Below, one piece after another: positions 8,474 through 16,676 of a DNA stretch of 64,000 bases. Location: positions 868,001 through 932,000 of the forward strand of contig NZ_OW968186.1 of NCBI RefSeq assembly GCF_943169635.2. Reading direction: 5' to 3'. The stretch comes from Fenollaria sporofastidiosus (lineage in GTDB: Bacteria; Bacillota; Clostridia; Tissierellales; Peptoniphilaceae). The translations under genes and the position numbers were made by a program. Every line of letters begins with the position of its first letter. Positions within the stretch are counted from its first letter, which is position 1. The notes beneath the pieces are model-generated. The model was not told where the DNA came from. It did not search any database and saw only the letters and a program-made list of their open reading frames with translations.

Positions 8474-8917
8474 ATGAAAAAGATTTTATTATTATTGTTG
8501 GCTGTAAGCTTACTATTGACAGCTTGCGCCAAGAAGACTGACGATGCTTGCACAGATGCTTCATGCGCTGATGCATACAAAGACGGCACTTACCACGGTG
8601 AAAGCCAAGTTGATGAATGGGGCGGTAAGGTAACAACAGATATCACTATCAAGGACGGAAAAATTGTTGACGCAAGTTTACAAAACTTACTTGCTGACGG
8701 AAGTGAAAAAGACGAAAATTATGGAAAGGCCAAAGAAGGCGCTACTAATCCAGGTCTTTATAAGATTGCTCAAGAAGCAGTTAAAAATTCTAAAGAGTAT
8801 CCAAAGCTTTTAATTGAAAAAGGTAAGATCGAAGATGTAGAGGCTATCGCTGGTGCAACTGTTACATTCAAATCTTTCAAAGAAGCTGTAATTGATGCAT
8901 TAAAGGATGCAAAATAA
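8474..8917 (+). CDS. FMN-binding-domain lipoprotein
   Basis: A 147-residue lipoprotein with lipobox LLTAC (Cys18). After a short cysteine-containing linker it has one FMN_bind domain (about residues 35-147). The C-terminal AGATVTF matches the site at which ApbE attaches FMN through a phosphoester bond to Thr, here Thr129, although Val follows where Ser/Ala is usual. The protein would hold a flavin on the outer face of the membrane and could reduce or accept electrons from iron. An ApbE is encoded at 60369-61457. The start is the ATG behind GGAGGTTTAAT; a longer reading frame overlaps the ATPase gene and was rejected. Confidence 0.85.
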   Translation: MKKILLLLLAVSLLLTACAKKTDDACTDASCADAYKDGTYHGESQVDEWGGKVTTDITIKDGKIVDASLQNLLADGSEKDENYGKAKEGATNPGLYKIAQEAVKNSKEYPKLLIEKGKIEDVEAIAGATVTFKSFKEAVIDALKDAK

Positions 8918-8945
8918 AATTAATATAAAAGTTCAGGAGGTTAAT

Positions 8946-9365
8946 ATGAACAAAAATAAAATTATTGGAATTCTATTTATAATATTAGGTGTTTTAGTTT
9001 TCTTAACACCAGGAACACTTGCTCCAGTATGTCCTGCAATGGCAGATGGAAAGTTTATGAAGTGCCACTGGATGGGACAAGCAATTAAAGGTATTGGTGG
9101 TGTTATGACTGTTCTAGGTCTTATTTATACACTTATTTGCTCTAAGAAACAAATGTTCTTTACACTAGCTATCTCCAATGTAGTAATCGGAATTTATGCA
9201 ATTTTATTGCCTGCAAAATTAATTGGTGGCTGTATGAATGCTGAAATGGCTTGTAGAGCAAAAACTATGCCTATGATTTATATTTTAGTCGGACTTTATA
9301 TTGTTATTAGCGTTGTTGCTGCAATTTTAAATAGGTCTTGCAATGAATCTAATCAATGTAAATAA
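8946..9365 (+). CDS. DUF4418 small membrane protein
   Basis: A 139-residue protein with about four hydrophobic helices and several cysteines on loops: PVCPAM, KCHWMG, GGCMNAEMACR and a cysteine-containing tail. This spacing and length match the DUF4418 family, whose function is unknown. The family is found with FMN-binding lipoproteins and MacB-like transporters, as here. The cysteine-methionine loops could bind metal; that is inference. The start is the ATG seven bases after AGGAGG. Its 3' end overlaps the next ATPase gene by 23 bases. Confidence 0.75.
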   Translation: MNKNKIIGILFIILGVLVFLTPGTLAPVCPAMADGKFMKCHWMGQAIKGIGGVMTVLGLIYTLICSKKQMFFTLAISNVVIGIYAILLPAKLIGGCMNAEMACRAKTMPMIYILVGLYIVISVVAAILNRSCNESNQCK

Positions 9366-10017
9366 TCTATCCAAATCATTTAGACGTGGGGAGAGAGATT
9401 TTTTCGCAATCGATAACGTAAGTTTTGATGTTAGCGAAAAAGATTTTATAAATATCATTGGTAAAAGTGGGAGTGGTAAATCAACACTCCTTACTCTTTT
9501 ATCTGCGATCATTGAGCCCACATCAGGAGAAATCTTTGTAGAAGGAAAAAATCTTTCTAATATGGACGATGAAGAAAAAAGTGGATACAGGAATGAATTT
9601 ATTGGTTATGTTCCTCAATCACTTGGAACTTTACCGACCTTGAATGTCCTTGACAATGTAAGACTTACTTACTTTTTTAAAAAACGTGAGGGAGATGGAA
9701 TCGAAAGAGCTAGGATGCTCCTAGATATGCTCGGTATATTGAACTTGGAAAATGATTTTTGTAAAAATTTGTCAGGCGGCGAATTAAAAAGAGTTTTAAT
9801 TGCAAGAGCCCTAATGAACGAACCGAAAATTTTAATTGCAGATGAGCCAACTTCAGATTTGGATTCAAAAACTACAGTTGAAATTATGGACATGCTAAAA
9901 GAAATTAATGAAAAAGGGACAACTATCATTATAGTAACTCACGACAATGATTTATTAAAATATGGATCGCGACTTCTTGAAATGACAGACGGTAAATTAA
10001 ATGAGGTGGTCAAATGA
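9343..10017 (+). CDS. Second MacB/LolD-type ABC ATPase of the iron locus
   Basis: A 224-residue ATPase with Walker A GKSGSGKST, a Q-loop (VPQSLGT), signature LSGGELKRV, Walker B ILIADEPTSDLD and switch His (VTHDNDL). It belongs to the LolD/MacB group and pairs with the permease encoded directly downstream (ATGA overlap). It differs clearly from the ATPase at 7786, so this is a second transporter rather than a fresh duplicate. The start inside the DUF4418 gene lacks a strong ribosome site and probably relies on coupled translation. Confidence 0.85.
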   Translation: MNLINVNNLSKSFRRGERDFFAIDNVSFDVSEKDFINIIGKSGSGKSTLLTLLSAIIEPTSGEIFVEGKNLSNMDDEEKSGYRNEFIGYVPQSLGTLPTLNVLDNVRLTYFFKKREGDGIERARMLLDMLGILNLENDFCKNLSGGELKRVLIARALMNEPKILIADEPTSDLDSKTTVEIMDMLKEINEKGTTIIIVTHDNDLLKYGSRLLEMTDGKLNEVVK

Positions 10018-11216
10018 GATTAAGTTCCAAACAAATTGCCTTTAAAAATATTCAAAACAAAAGTGCAAGAAGTGCTTTGCTTATAATTTTAACAGCAATT
10101 TTAACACTAGTTTTATTTTTATCTAGTTTTTTGATTTTGTCACTTGGAAATGGCATGCACTCACTGGCTAATCGTATGGGAGCGGATATTATAGTTGTAC
10201 CTGAAGGTTATGATTCGAAAATTAGAGGCGCAATTCTACGCGGCGAACCAAACACATTCTTTTTAGACAAGTCTGTCGTTGAAAGAATTAGAAAAATCGA
10301 TGGAGTTAAAATTGCAACACCACAATTATTCATTGCCACTCTTTCTGCTGGTTGCTGCTCATTTCCAATACAAGTTATTGGCTTTGATTCAGACACAGAT
10401 TTTGTAGTAAAACCTTGGCTAGAGACTCAAGCTAAACTTCCCTTAGGAAAAGGAGAAATTTTGGTTGGACACAATATTGTTGGCGATATGCATAAACACG
10501 TTAAATTTTTCAATCAAGAATTTATTATTAGAGGCAGACTTGCAAAAACAGGCATGGGCTTTGACAATACAGTGTTTGTAAATTTTGATGAAGCAAGGCG
10601 CCTTGCTAAAGAATACGAAAAAATTCTTCATCTTGAAGACAAGGATCATGAAAATATGATTTCATGCGTAATGATTAAGGCCGATAAAAACGTTGATCCA
10701 GTTGAAATTCAAAATAAGATTAGGAGCGAGTTTAAAGGCGAGGGCGTTTATCCTCTTCTATCACAATCAATGATGAACGAAGTCAGCACATCAACACAAG
10801 ACATGATCAAGTATGTTTATATATTAATTGCTCTAGTATGGCTATTGGTCTTCCTTGTACTAACTCTCGTTTATTCAATTACAATTAAAGAACGTAAGAG
10901 AGAATTTGCAACACTAAGAATTTTAGGAGCTAGCAAAAAGCATCTAAGAAGTATTATCTTGTGGGAGATATTTACTATAAATATCGCAGGTTCTGCATGC
11001 GGAAGTGTGCTTGCTTTAGTTATTTCAATTTTATTTGGAACTTGGTTTAGTCGAAGTTTCAAAATGCCATTTTTAGCACCAAATGTTTTAACGCTTGCAA
11101 CAATATTTATTGCTGTTTTTGCAATCGGCACAGTAATGGGACCAATCTCATCACTCGGATCAATTAGAAAGATGAACGCAGAAGAACTTGGACTTTTATT
11201 AAGACAAAACGATTAA
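10014..11216 (+). CDS. MacB/FtsX-type ABC permease with an outer CC pair
   Basis: A 400-residue permease: helix at about residues 20-45, outer domain to about 280, then three helices with KERKREFATLRILGASK. It carries the vicinal pair Cys114-Cys115 (SAGCCSFPIQ) in the outer domain, unlike the two permeases upstream. A CC pair there could bind metal or take part in disulfide exchange. Only one permease is encoded, so a homodimer is expected, driven by the ATPase at 9343. It is the last gene of the locus and is followed by a terminator. Confidence 0.82.
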   Translation: MRLSSKQIAFKNIQNKSARSALLIILTAILTLVLFLSSFLILSLGNGMHSLANRMGADIIVVPEGYDSKIRGAILRGEPNTFFLDKSVVERIRKIDGVKIATPQLFIATLSAGCCSFPIQVIGFDSDTDFVVKPWLETQAKLPLGKGEILVGHNIVGDMHKHVKFFNQEFIIRGRLAKTGMGFDNTVFVNFDEARRLAKEYEKILHLEDKDHENMISCVMIKADKNVDPVEIQNKIRSEFKGEGVYPLLSQSMMNEVSTSTQDMIKYVYILIALVWLLVFLVLTLVYSITIKERKREFATLRILGASKKHLRSIILWEIFTINIAGSACGSVLALVISILFGTWFSRSFKMPFLAPNVLTLATIFIAVFAIGTVMGPISSLGSIRKMNAEELGLLLRQND

Positions 11217-11246
11217 TATACACTTTGAAACTGTTATGTATTTATT

Positions 11247-11283
11247 ATATCTATGGAGGGTTTTTCCTTCATAGATATTTTTA
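11247..11283 (+). terminator. Terminator closing the iron locus
   Basis: A 13-bp stem (ATATCTATGGAGG / CCTTCATAGATAT, one G-U) with loop GTTTTT is followed by a T-run, 30 bases after the last stop of the operon. Confidence 0.85.
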
Positions 11284-11319
11284 TGTAAAATATATATTAC
11301 TATTTCCTTTATATTGCTA

Positions 11320-11349
11320 TTGACTAAGGATTTTATCTTATGGTATAAT
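11320..11349 (+). promoter_or_regulatory. Promoter of yitT (first copy)
   Basis: TTGACT (11320-11325), an 18-base spacer and a perfect TATAAT (11344-11349), 37 bases before the TTG start of the gene. Confidence 0.75.
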
Positions 11350-11385
11350 CATTGTGTGTGAGAGAAATAGGGGGAGGTAATTTAA

Positions 11386-12273
11386 TTGGCACTATTCAAA
11401 AAGGAAAAATTTACAAAAGAGAAAATTACAAAATTAATTAAAGAGTACATATTGATATTGTTTGGTAGCTTCATAGTAGCGGCAGGGATGTTTTTCTTCT
11501 TCAATCCAGCGCACCTTTCAGTAGGCGGAGCAAACGGTCTTGCTGTCGTACTTAATCACTACCTTGAGATTGGCGTTGGTAACTGGATGTATGTTATCAA
11601 TATCGGTCTATTCATACTAGCCTTCTTAACTATAGGTTCGCAGTTCGGCGTTAAAACTATCATTGCGTCACTACTTACATCAGGCTTCTTTGACTTACTA
11701 GAAAAACTTATGCCGCACTTCCAACCATTGACAGGGGATACCTTCGTAGAGTTATTTTTCGGTGTCTTCGTTACAGCGGTTGGTATGGCGATAGTATTCA
11801 ATCAAGGTGCATCGACTGGTGGTACAGACATCATTGCAAAGATACTTAACAAGTTTATCGGCATGGACCTTGGCAAAGGCGTTTTAGTATCTGACGTATT
11901 GATTACATTACTAGCAAGTAATGCCTTCGGCGCGAGGATTGGTATCTATTCACTATTTGGTGTTATCGTTAATGGCTTCTTAATCGACTTTGTCATCGAA
12001 GGTATGAACATGAACAAAGAGGTCAAAATTATTGCTGAAGACACTAAGCCTATCGAGGAGTTCATCATCAAAGAGCTAGATAGAGGCGCAACCATATACA
12101 AGGCTTACGGCATGTATACAAAGGAACCAAAGGACATCATCATGATTTTGCTTGACAGAAAAGACTTCTTAAGACTTAAGAACTTCTTAAAAGACCTCGA
12201 TCAAAAGACTTTCATTTCAGTTTCGAACGCATCAGAAGTCTTAGGTTATGGATTTAAAAATTTAAAAGACTGA
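11386..12273 (+). CDS. YitT-family membrane protein (first copy)
   Basis: A 295-residue protein with five to six membrane helices in the N-terminal 200 residues (YitT/DUF161 core: FNPAHLSVGGANGLAVV, FNQGASTGGTDIIAKI) and a soluble C-terminal DUF2179 domain (EVKIIAEDTKPIEEFII to the end). Members are widespread in Firmicutes; their substrate is not known. The start is a TTG behind a strong GGGGGAGG. It stands alone between its own promoter and a terminator. A paralogue lies at 53563-54447 on the other strand. Confidence 0.85.
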   Translation: MALFKKEKFTKEKITKLIKEYILILFGSFIVAAGMFFFFNPAHLSVGGANGLAVVLNHYLEIGVGNWMYVINIGLFILAFLTIGSQFGVKTIIASLLTSGFFDLLEKLMPHFQPLTGDTFVELFFGVFVTAVGMAIVFNQGASTGGTDIIAKILNKFIGMDLGKGVLVSDVLITLLASNAFGARIGIYSLFGVIVNGFLIDFVIEGMNMNKEVKIIAEDTKPIEEFIIKELDRGATIYKAYGMYTKEPKDIIMILLDRKDFLRLKNFLKDLDQKTFISVSNASEVLGYGFKNLKD

Positions 12274-12281
12274 TATATGAG

Positions 12282-12311
12282 AAAAGCCTTTCAAGTGAAG
12301 GGCTTTTTGCT
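12282..12311 (+). terminator. Terminator after yitT (first copy)
   Basis: A 10-bp stem AAAAGCCTTT / AAGGGCTTTT (one G-U) with loop CAAGTG runs into a T-rich tract. Confidence 0.8.
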
Positions 12312-12333
12312 TTTTAAAAAAAATATTACATAC

Positions 12334-12350
12334 TTTACAATTTCTTAACA
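12334..12350 (+). promoter_or_regulatory. PhoP-box-like direct repeat before ppx-ppk
   Basis: TTTACA (12334-12339) and TTAACA (12345-12350) are separated by five bases, an 11-base pitch. A third, less regular ATTACA follows at 12358. This resembles Bacillus-type PhoP half-sites (TT(A/T/C)ACA, about 5-base gaps). Phosphate control of the polyphosphate genes is inferred, not shown. Confidence 0.35.
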
Positions 12351-12386
12351 AAGAAGTATTACAATGATTATTATAAGGAGAATAAA

Positions 12387-13271
12387 ATGAAATACGCACT
12401 AATTGATATTGGAAGTAACTCAATACGCCTAAACGTTTATAACAAGGACGATATTCAAAAGGAAGTCTTCTCAAAGAAGTACATGGCAGGTCTTGCAAGC
12501 TTTGTTGAAGATGGAAAACTTAGCAACAAGGGCATAAAAAAATTGATCAAAGTGCTTTCAGCGCAAAAGATGTTGCTTGATTATTTGCCAGTTGATGAAA
12601 TTTACGCCTTTGCCTCGGCTTCTTTAAGAAATGTCGATAATGGCAAGGACATTGTGAAAAAAGTTAAGAAGGAGCTTGATCTAAACATCGATTTAATATC
12701 GGCAGACGAAGAGGCTTTCTATGGAGCTGAAGGCATGAAGATGGTATACGACTTTGATGATTACTACACCATAGACATAGGAGGCGGCTCGACAGAGCTT
12801 TGCTATCTAAAGAATAAAGAGATTAAAGACATGGCATTTTTAAGGGCAGGATCCTTATCATTGTTCCGTGACTACGTTGAAAACACTATACCGAGCGTTA
12901 GAGAGTACGATGAGATGATAAACGCCATCGACAAGATGCTGGCTGAAAATGTTTTCACATACAAATGCACAAAGCTTGTGGCTTCAGGCGGAACAGCGAG
13001 GGCTCTAGGCAATATCTTCGAAGAGTTTTATGACGGTGATGACAAAGAATACACTATTGACGATGTAAAAAATTATATCTATGAAATGATTGATGGGAAT
13101 AAAAAGATTATTCGTACAACTGTTATGGTTGTGCCTGAAAGACTTCACAGCATAGTGCCAGGAGCTATCATGCTATATAGACTCTTAAAGCACCTTGGCA
13201 TAGAAAAGGTCAATGTCTCAAAGCTTGGTGTGCGCGAGGGATATTTAAAGGATAAGATAATTAAGGAGTGA
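12387..13271 (+). CDS. ppx: Ppx/GppA-family exopolyphosphatase
   Basis: A 294-residue protein of the sugar kinase/Hsp70/actin fold. The N-terminal phosphate loop reads YALIDIGSNSIRLNVY (residues 3-18) and the second loop TIDIGGGSTELCYL lies near residues 130-143. Proteins of about 300 residues with only this core act as exopolyphosphatases or pppGpp phosphatases; the long C-terminal extension of E. coli Ppx is absent. It is followed after four bases by ppk1, so the cell encodes degradation and synthesis of polyphosphate in one operon. AAGGAG precedes the ATG. Confidence 0.88.
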   Translation: MKYALIDIGSNSIRLNVYNKDDIQKEVFSKKYMAGLASFVEDGKLSNKGIKKLIKVLSAQKMLLDYLPVDEIYAFASASLRNVDNGKDIVKKVKKELDLNIDLISADEEAFYGAEGMKMVYDFDDYYTIDIGGGSTELCYLKNKEIKDMAFLRAGSLSLFRDYVENTIPSVREYDEMINAIDKMLAENVFTYKCTKLVASGGTARALGNIFEEFYDGDDKEYTIDDVKNYIYEMIDGNKKIIRTTVMVVPERLHSIVPGAIMLYRLLKHLGIEKVNVSKLGVREGYLKDKIIKE

Positions 13272-13275
13272 AATT

Positions 13276-15402
13276 ATGGAAGAGTTCATGCAAAACCGCG
13301 AGTTGAGCTGGCTAAAATTTAATCAAAGAGTACTTGAAGAGGCGAGCGACGAGAGCGTGCCGCCACTTGAGAGATTCAAGTTCATATCGATATTCACATC
13401 GAACCTGGACGAATTTTTCATGGTTAGAGTCGGATCTTTGTTTGATTTGATGAAGTCTAAGAAGGAGTTCATCGACAAAAAATCTGGTATGACAGCTAAG
13501 GAGCAGCTTGATGCCATATACAAGACAATGCCCTACTACTACGAGATGAGGGACAAAATCTACAAGGACGTCATCAAAGAGCTAGATAAGTACAATATGC
13601 ACAATAAAAATATGAAGTCCTTAAACGATGAGGAGCTAAGTTATGTAAAAAGCTTCTACCTTAGTAAGATTGAGCCATTAATTTCCGCGCAAATAGTTGA
13701 CGCAGCACATCCACTTCCATTCTTAGAGAATAAAAAGTTATATATAGTGACTGAGATGTGGGACACTGAAGGCAATATTGCGCATGGACTTGTAGCCATC
13801 TCAGACATATTCGAGCGCTATCTATCGCTGCCAGGCGATGAATTTAACTACATCAGAGTCGAAAAAGTGATTGAGCATTACGTTCCAACCATGTTCCTAG
13901 GCTATACAATTAAGGAGCAATCACTTGTTGCGGTCACTAGAAACTTTGATTTCGAAACAAATACTGAGATCGAAGAGGAGATTGCCGACTACAAAGACTT
14001 TATGAAAAAGGTCATCAAAAAGAGGACACGTCAAGAGGTTCTTCGCCTTGAAATTTCTAACACAAAGTCAAAGAGCATTACTGATTTTCTTAAGGCCGAG
14101 CTTGGTATTACGGATGAGATGATACTTGTGACAAAGAGTCCCATCAATATGAAGTACGTCTATGGTCTTGAGGACATCATTCCGAGCTCCGTCATCAAAA
14201 AAGTTTCTTACGAAGACTTTACTCCATTTAAAAAATATTCCTTAGAGCGCGGCTCTATCATTAAAATAATAGAAGAGAAGGATCTTTTACTAAGCTACCC
14301 ATACGATGATATTGATACCTTTCTTGACTTGATTAAGGAAGCTGCCGAGAGTGACAAGACCATCTCTATAAAGATAACTATATACAGGCTTGCTAAGCAC
14401 TCGAAGCTTGTCGAATACCTTAAAAAAGCCTGTGACAATGGCATCGAAGTCACTGCACTTATGGAGCTAAAGGCGCGTTTTGACGAAGAGAACAATATTA
14501 ATTATTCAGAAGAATTATTTAAGGCGGGCTGCAATATAATGTACGGCTTTGAAGAGTACAAGACGCACTCAAAGCTTTGCCTAATCACATACAAGGACGA
14601 TAGGGAGAATATCAAGTACATCACGCAAATAGGTACCGGCAACTACAATGAAAACACATCGAAGATTTACACTGACTTTTCACTGATGACATCTAATGAA
14701 GAGATAGGCCTTGACGCAAATGATTTTTTCAAAAACATGTCAGTCGGCAAAATTAATGGTAAGTACCTTCACATATTACAAGCACCATCGACTCTTAAGG
14801 TTAGACTACTTAAGGAGATGGATAGAGAGATAGCTAAAGGTAAAGACGGATACATCAGATGCAAGATGAACTCACTTACAGATTATGATTTTATAGAAAA
14901 ATTTGCCGAAGCTTCACAAAATTTTGTCAATGTCGACTTGATTATACGCGGTATATGCTGCATAGTACCTAATGTGACTGGCTATACAGACAATGTTCAT
15001 GTCTCGTCCATAGTCGGACGCTTTTTAGAGCATTCAAGGGTCTACCAATTTGGAAGAGGCAGTGATATGAGGATATATATCTCAAGTGCAGACCTTATGA
15101 CAAGAAACACAGAAAAAAGAGTCGAGATAGCCTGCCCAGTATACGATGAAGAGACAAGAGCAAGACTTGTAAGCTACTTAGATACACAGCTTAAGGATAA
15201 TATTAAGAGAAGGATACTTGTTAACTCGGGTGACTACATCAAACCAGAGGTACAAGGCGAAGCGCTTATCGCTCAAGATTATTTCATGCATAAAGCAAAT
15301 GAAAAGAGAGAAAAGTTTTATGAAGAGCTTGAGAGAGCTAAATCAGATGAAGCGCCTAAAGAAAACTTTTTTACTAAGATTAAAAAGATATTTACAAAGT
15401 AA
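13276..15402 (+). CDS. ppk1: Polyphosphate kinase 1
   Basis: A 708-residue protein of normal PPK1 length. It makes polyphosphate from ATP via a phosphohistidine. The N-terminal domain begins NRELSWLKFNQRVLEEA and continues ERFKFISIFTSNLDEFFMVR, both highly conserved. The catalytic histidine lies in THSKLCLITY and the second conserved histidine in RFLEHSRVYQFG. Phospholipase-D-like C-terminal domains run to about residue 680, followed by a lysine-rich tail. It starts behind GGAGTG immediately after ppx. Confidence 0.95.
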   Translation: MEEFMQNRELSWLKFNQRVLEEASDESVPPLERFKFISIFTSNLDEFFMVRVGSLFDLMKSKKEFIDKKSGMTAKEQLDAIYKTMPYYYEMRDKIYKDVIKELDKYNMHNKNMKSLNDEELSYVKSFYLSKIEPLISAQIVDAAHPLPFLENKKLYIVTEMWDTEGNIAHGLVAISDIFERYLSLPGDEFNYIRVEKVIEHYVPTMFLGYTIKEQSLVAVTRNFDFETNTEIEEEIADYKDFMKKVIKKRTRQEVLRLEISNTKSKSITDFLKAELGITDEMILVTKSPINMKYVYGLEDIIPSSVIKKVSYEDFTPFKKYSLERGSIIKIIEEKDLLLSYPYDDIDTFLDLIKEAAESDKTISIKITIYRLAKHSKLVEYLKKACDNGIEVTALMELKARFDEENNINYSEELFKAGCNIMYGFEEYKTHSKLCLITYKDDRENIKYITQIGTGNYNENTSKIYTDFSLMTSNEEIGLDANDFFKNMSVGKINGKYLHILQAPSTLKVRLLKEMDREIAKGKDGYIRCKMNSLTDYDFIEKFAEASQNFVNVDLIIRGICCIVPNVTGYTDNVHVSSIVGRFLEHSRVYQFGRGSDMRIYISSADLMTRNTEKRVEIACPVYDEETRARLVSYLDTQLKDNIKRRILVNSGDYIKPEVQGEALIAQDYFMHKANEKREKFYEELERAKSDEAPKENFFTKIKKIFTK

Positions 15403-15415
15403 TATTTATTTTGAG

Positions 15416-15438
15416 AGCCTTTCATATGAGAGGCTTTT
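15416..15438 (+). terminator. Terminator after ppk1
   Basis: Stem AGCCTTTC / GAGAGGCT (one G-U) with loop ATAT, followed by TTT. The 3' arm plus tail (ATATGAGAGGCTTTTGC) closely resembles the unit of the repeat arrays at 17221, 24881 and 50042. Confidence 0.75.
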
Positions 15439-15459
15439 GCTTTGCCAAATTCATAGTAA

Positions 15460-15488
15460 TTGAAAAATGCACTCAGCTGTGATATAAT
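15460..15488 (+). promoter_or_regulatory. Promoter of the cysteine-desulfurase-like gene
   Basis: TTGAAA (15460-15465), a 17-base spacer and TATAAT (15483-15488), 18 bases before the ATG. Confidence 0.75.
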
Positions 15489-15506
15489 TACAAAAGAGGT
15501 GATTAT

Positions 15507-16676
15507 ATGCATTATTTTGACAACGCATCGACAACATTTCCAAAGCCAGAGAGCGTATATGTAAAATTTAATGAAGCATTTAGAGAGTATGGGGCCAATC
15601 CAGGAAGGAGCGGCCACAGGCTAGCACTTAGGGCGATGGAAGAAATAATGCAGACAAGACTAAGTCTTGCTAAGCTGTTTAATGTGGATAATCCACTTAA
15701 TATAAGCTTTCATATGAACACAACATATGCACTTAATGCTGCTATCAAAGGCACGCTTAAGAATGGCGATCATGTAATCACAACATCGATGGAGCACAAC
15801 TCTGTTCTTAGACCACTGTTTACACTTAAAGAGATGGGCATAATCGAGCTAACAGTAGTCAAGGCAGAACTAAGCGGCGAGGTCGGTAAGGACAAGATAG
15901 TCTCAGCAATTAAAGAGAATACTAGGATGCTTGTTATGACTCACTCCTCGAACTTGCTTGGCACAGTTGAGGACATTGACGAGATCTCAAAGGCTGTTAA
16001 GAAAGTTAATAAAGACATACTTATACTTATAGATGCAGCTCAATCGGCAGGCATCATAGACATAGACTTAAAAAAGCTCGATATAGATATGCTTGCAACA
16101 GCTGGGCACAAGTCTTTATTTGGTCCGCAAGGTACAGGTGTCTTGTACTTAAGAGAGCCAGAACTTGTTATGCACACTGTTGAAGGCGGCACAGGATCAA
16201 GATCAACCGAGGTTTATCAGCCTATGGACATGCCGGATAAGCTAGAAGCAGGCACACCAAATGGACACGGCATCATAGCCTTAGGCGCAGGAGTTGAATT
16301 CATACTTAGTGAAGGCATAGATAAGATAAGAAAGCACGAGGAAGCTCTTACAAAGCTCTTCATAGATGGCATAAAGGACATTGAAGGCGTAGAGATATAC
16401 GGCCTACTTGATGAAAAGAAGAAGACACCGGTTGTTTCTATAAACATGGAAGGCGTGGATTCATCGATACTAAGCTACGTTTTAGATGATGAGTACGACA
16501 TACAAACACGTCCAGGCATACACTGCGCGCCACTTGCACACGAAACCATTGGCACAATTAAAAAGGGTGCGGTTAGATTTAGTTTTTCGTATTTTAACAA
16601 GGAAGACGAGATAACTTATGCAATAGAGACATTAAAGAAGATTAAAAAAGAGGCGGCAGATGGAAAATATCAATAA
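15507..16676 (+). CDS. Cysteine-desulfurase-like aminotransferase class V enzyme
   Basis: A 389-residue PLP enzyme of the NifS/SufS/CsdB group. It begins YFDNASTTFPKP, and the substrate-binding loop NPGRSGHRLA is clear. The PLP lysine lies in TAGHKSLFGPQG, and the aspartate and glutamine in DAAQSAG. RPGIHCAPLAHETIG near residue 333 provides the catalytic cysteine, so sulfur transfer from cysteine is possible. No iron-sulfur scaffold gene is next to it; the partner is a DUF4446 gene overlapping by 17 bases. This subgroup (a 'cysteine desulfurase family protein') may have another substrate. Confidence 0.85.
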   Translation: MHYFDNASTTFPKPESVYVKFNEAFREYGANPGRSGHRLALRAMEEIMQTRLSLAKLFNVDNPLNISFHMNTTYALNAAIKGTLKNGDHVITTSMEHNSVLRPLFTLKEMGIIELTVVKAELSGEVGKDKIVSAIKENTRMLVMTHSSNLLGTVEDIDEISKAVKKVNKDILILIDAAQSAGIIDIDLKKLDIDMLATAGHKSLFGPQGTGVLYLREPELVMHTVEGGTGSRSTEVYQPMDMPDKLEAGTPNGHGIIALGAGVEFILSEGIDKIRKHEEALTKLFIDGIKDIEGVEIYGLLDEKKKTPVVSINMEGVDSSILSYVLDDEYDIQTRPGIHCAPLAHETIGTIKKGAVRFSFSYFNKEDEITYAIETLKKIKKEAADGKYQ

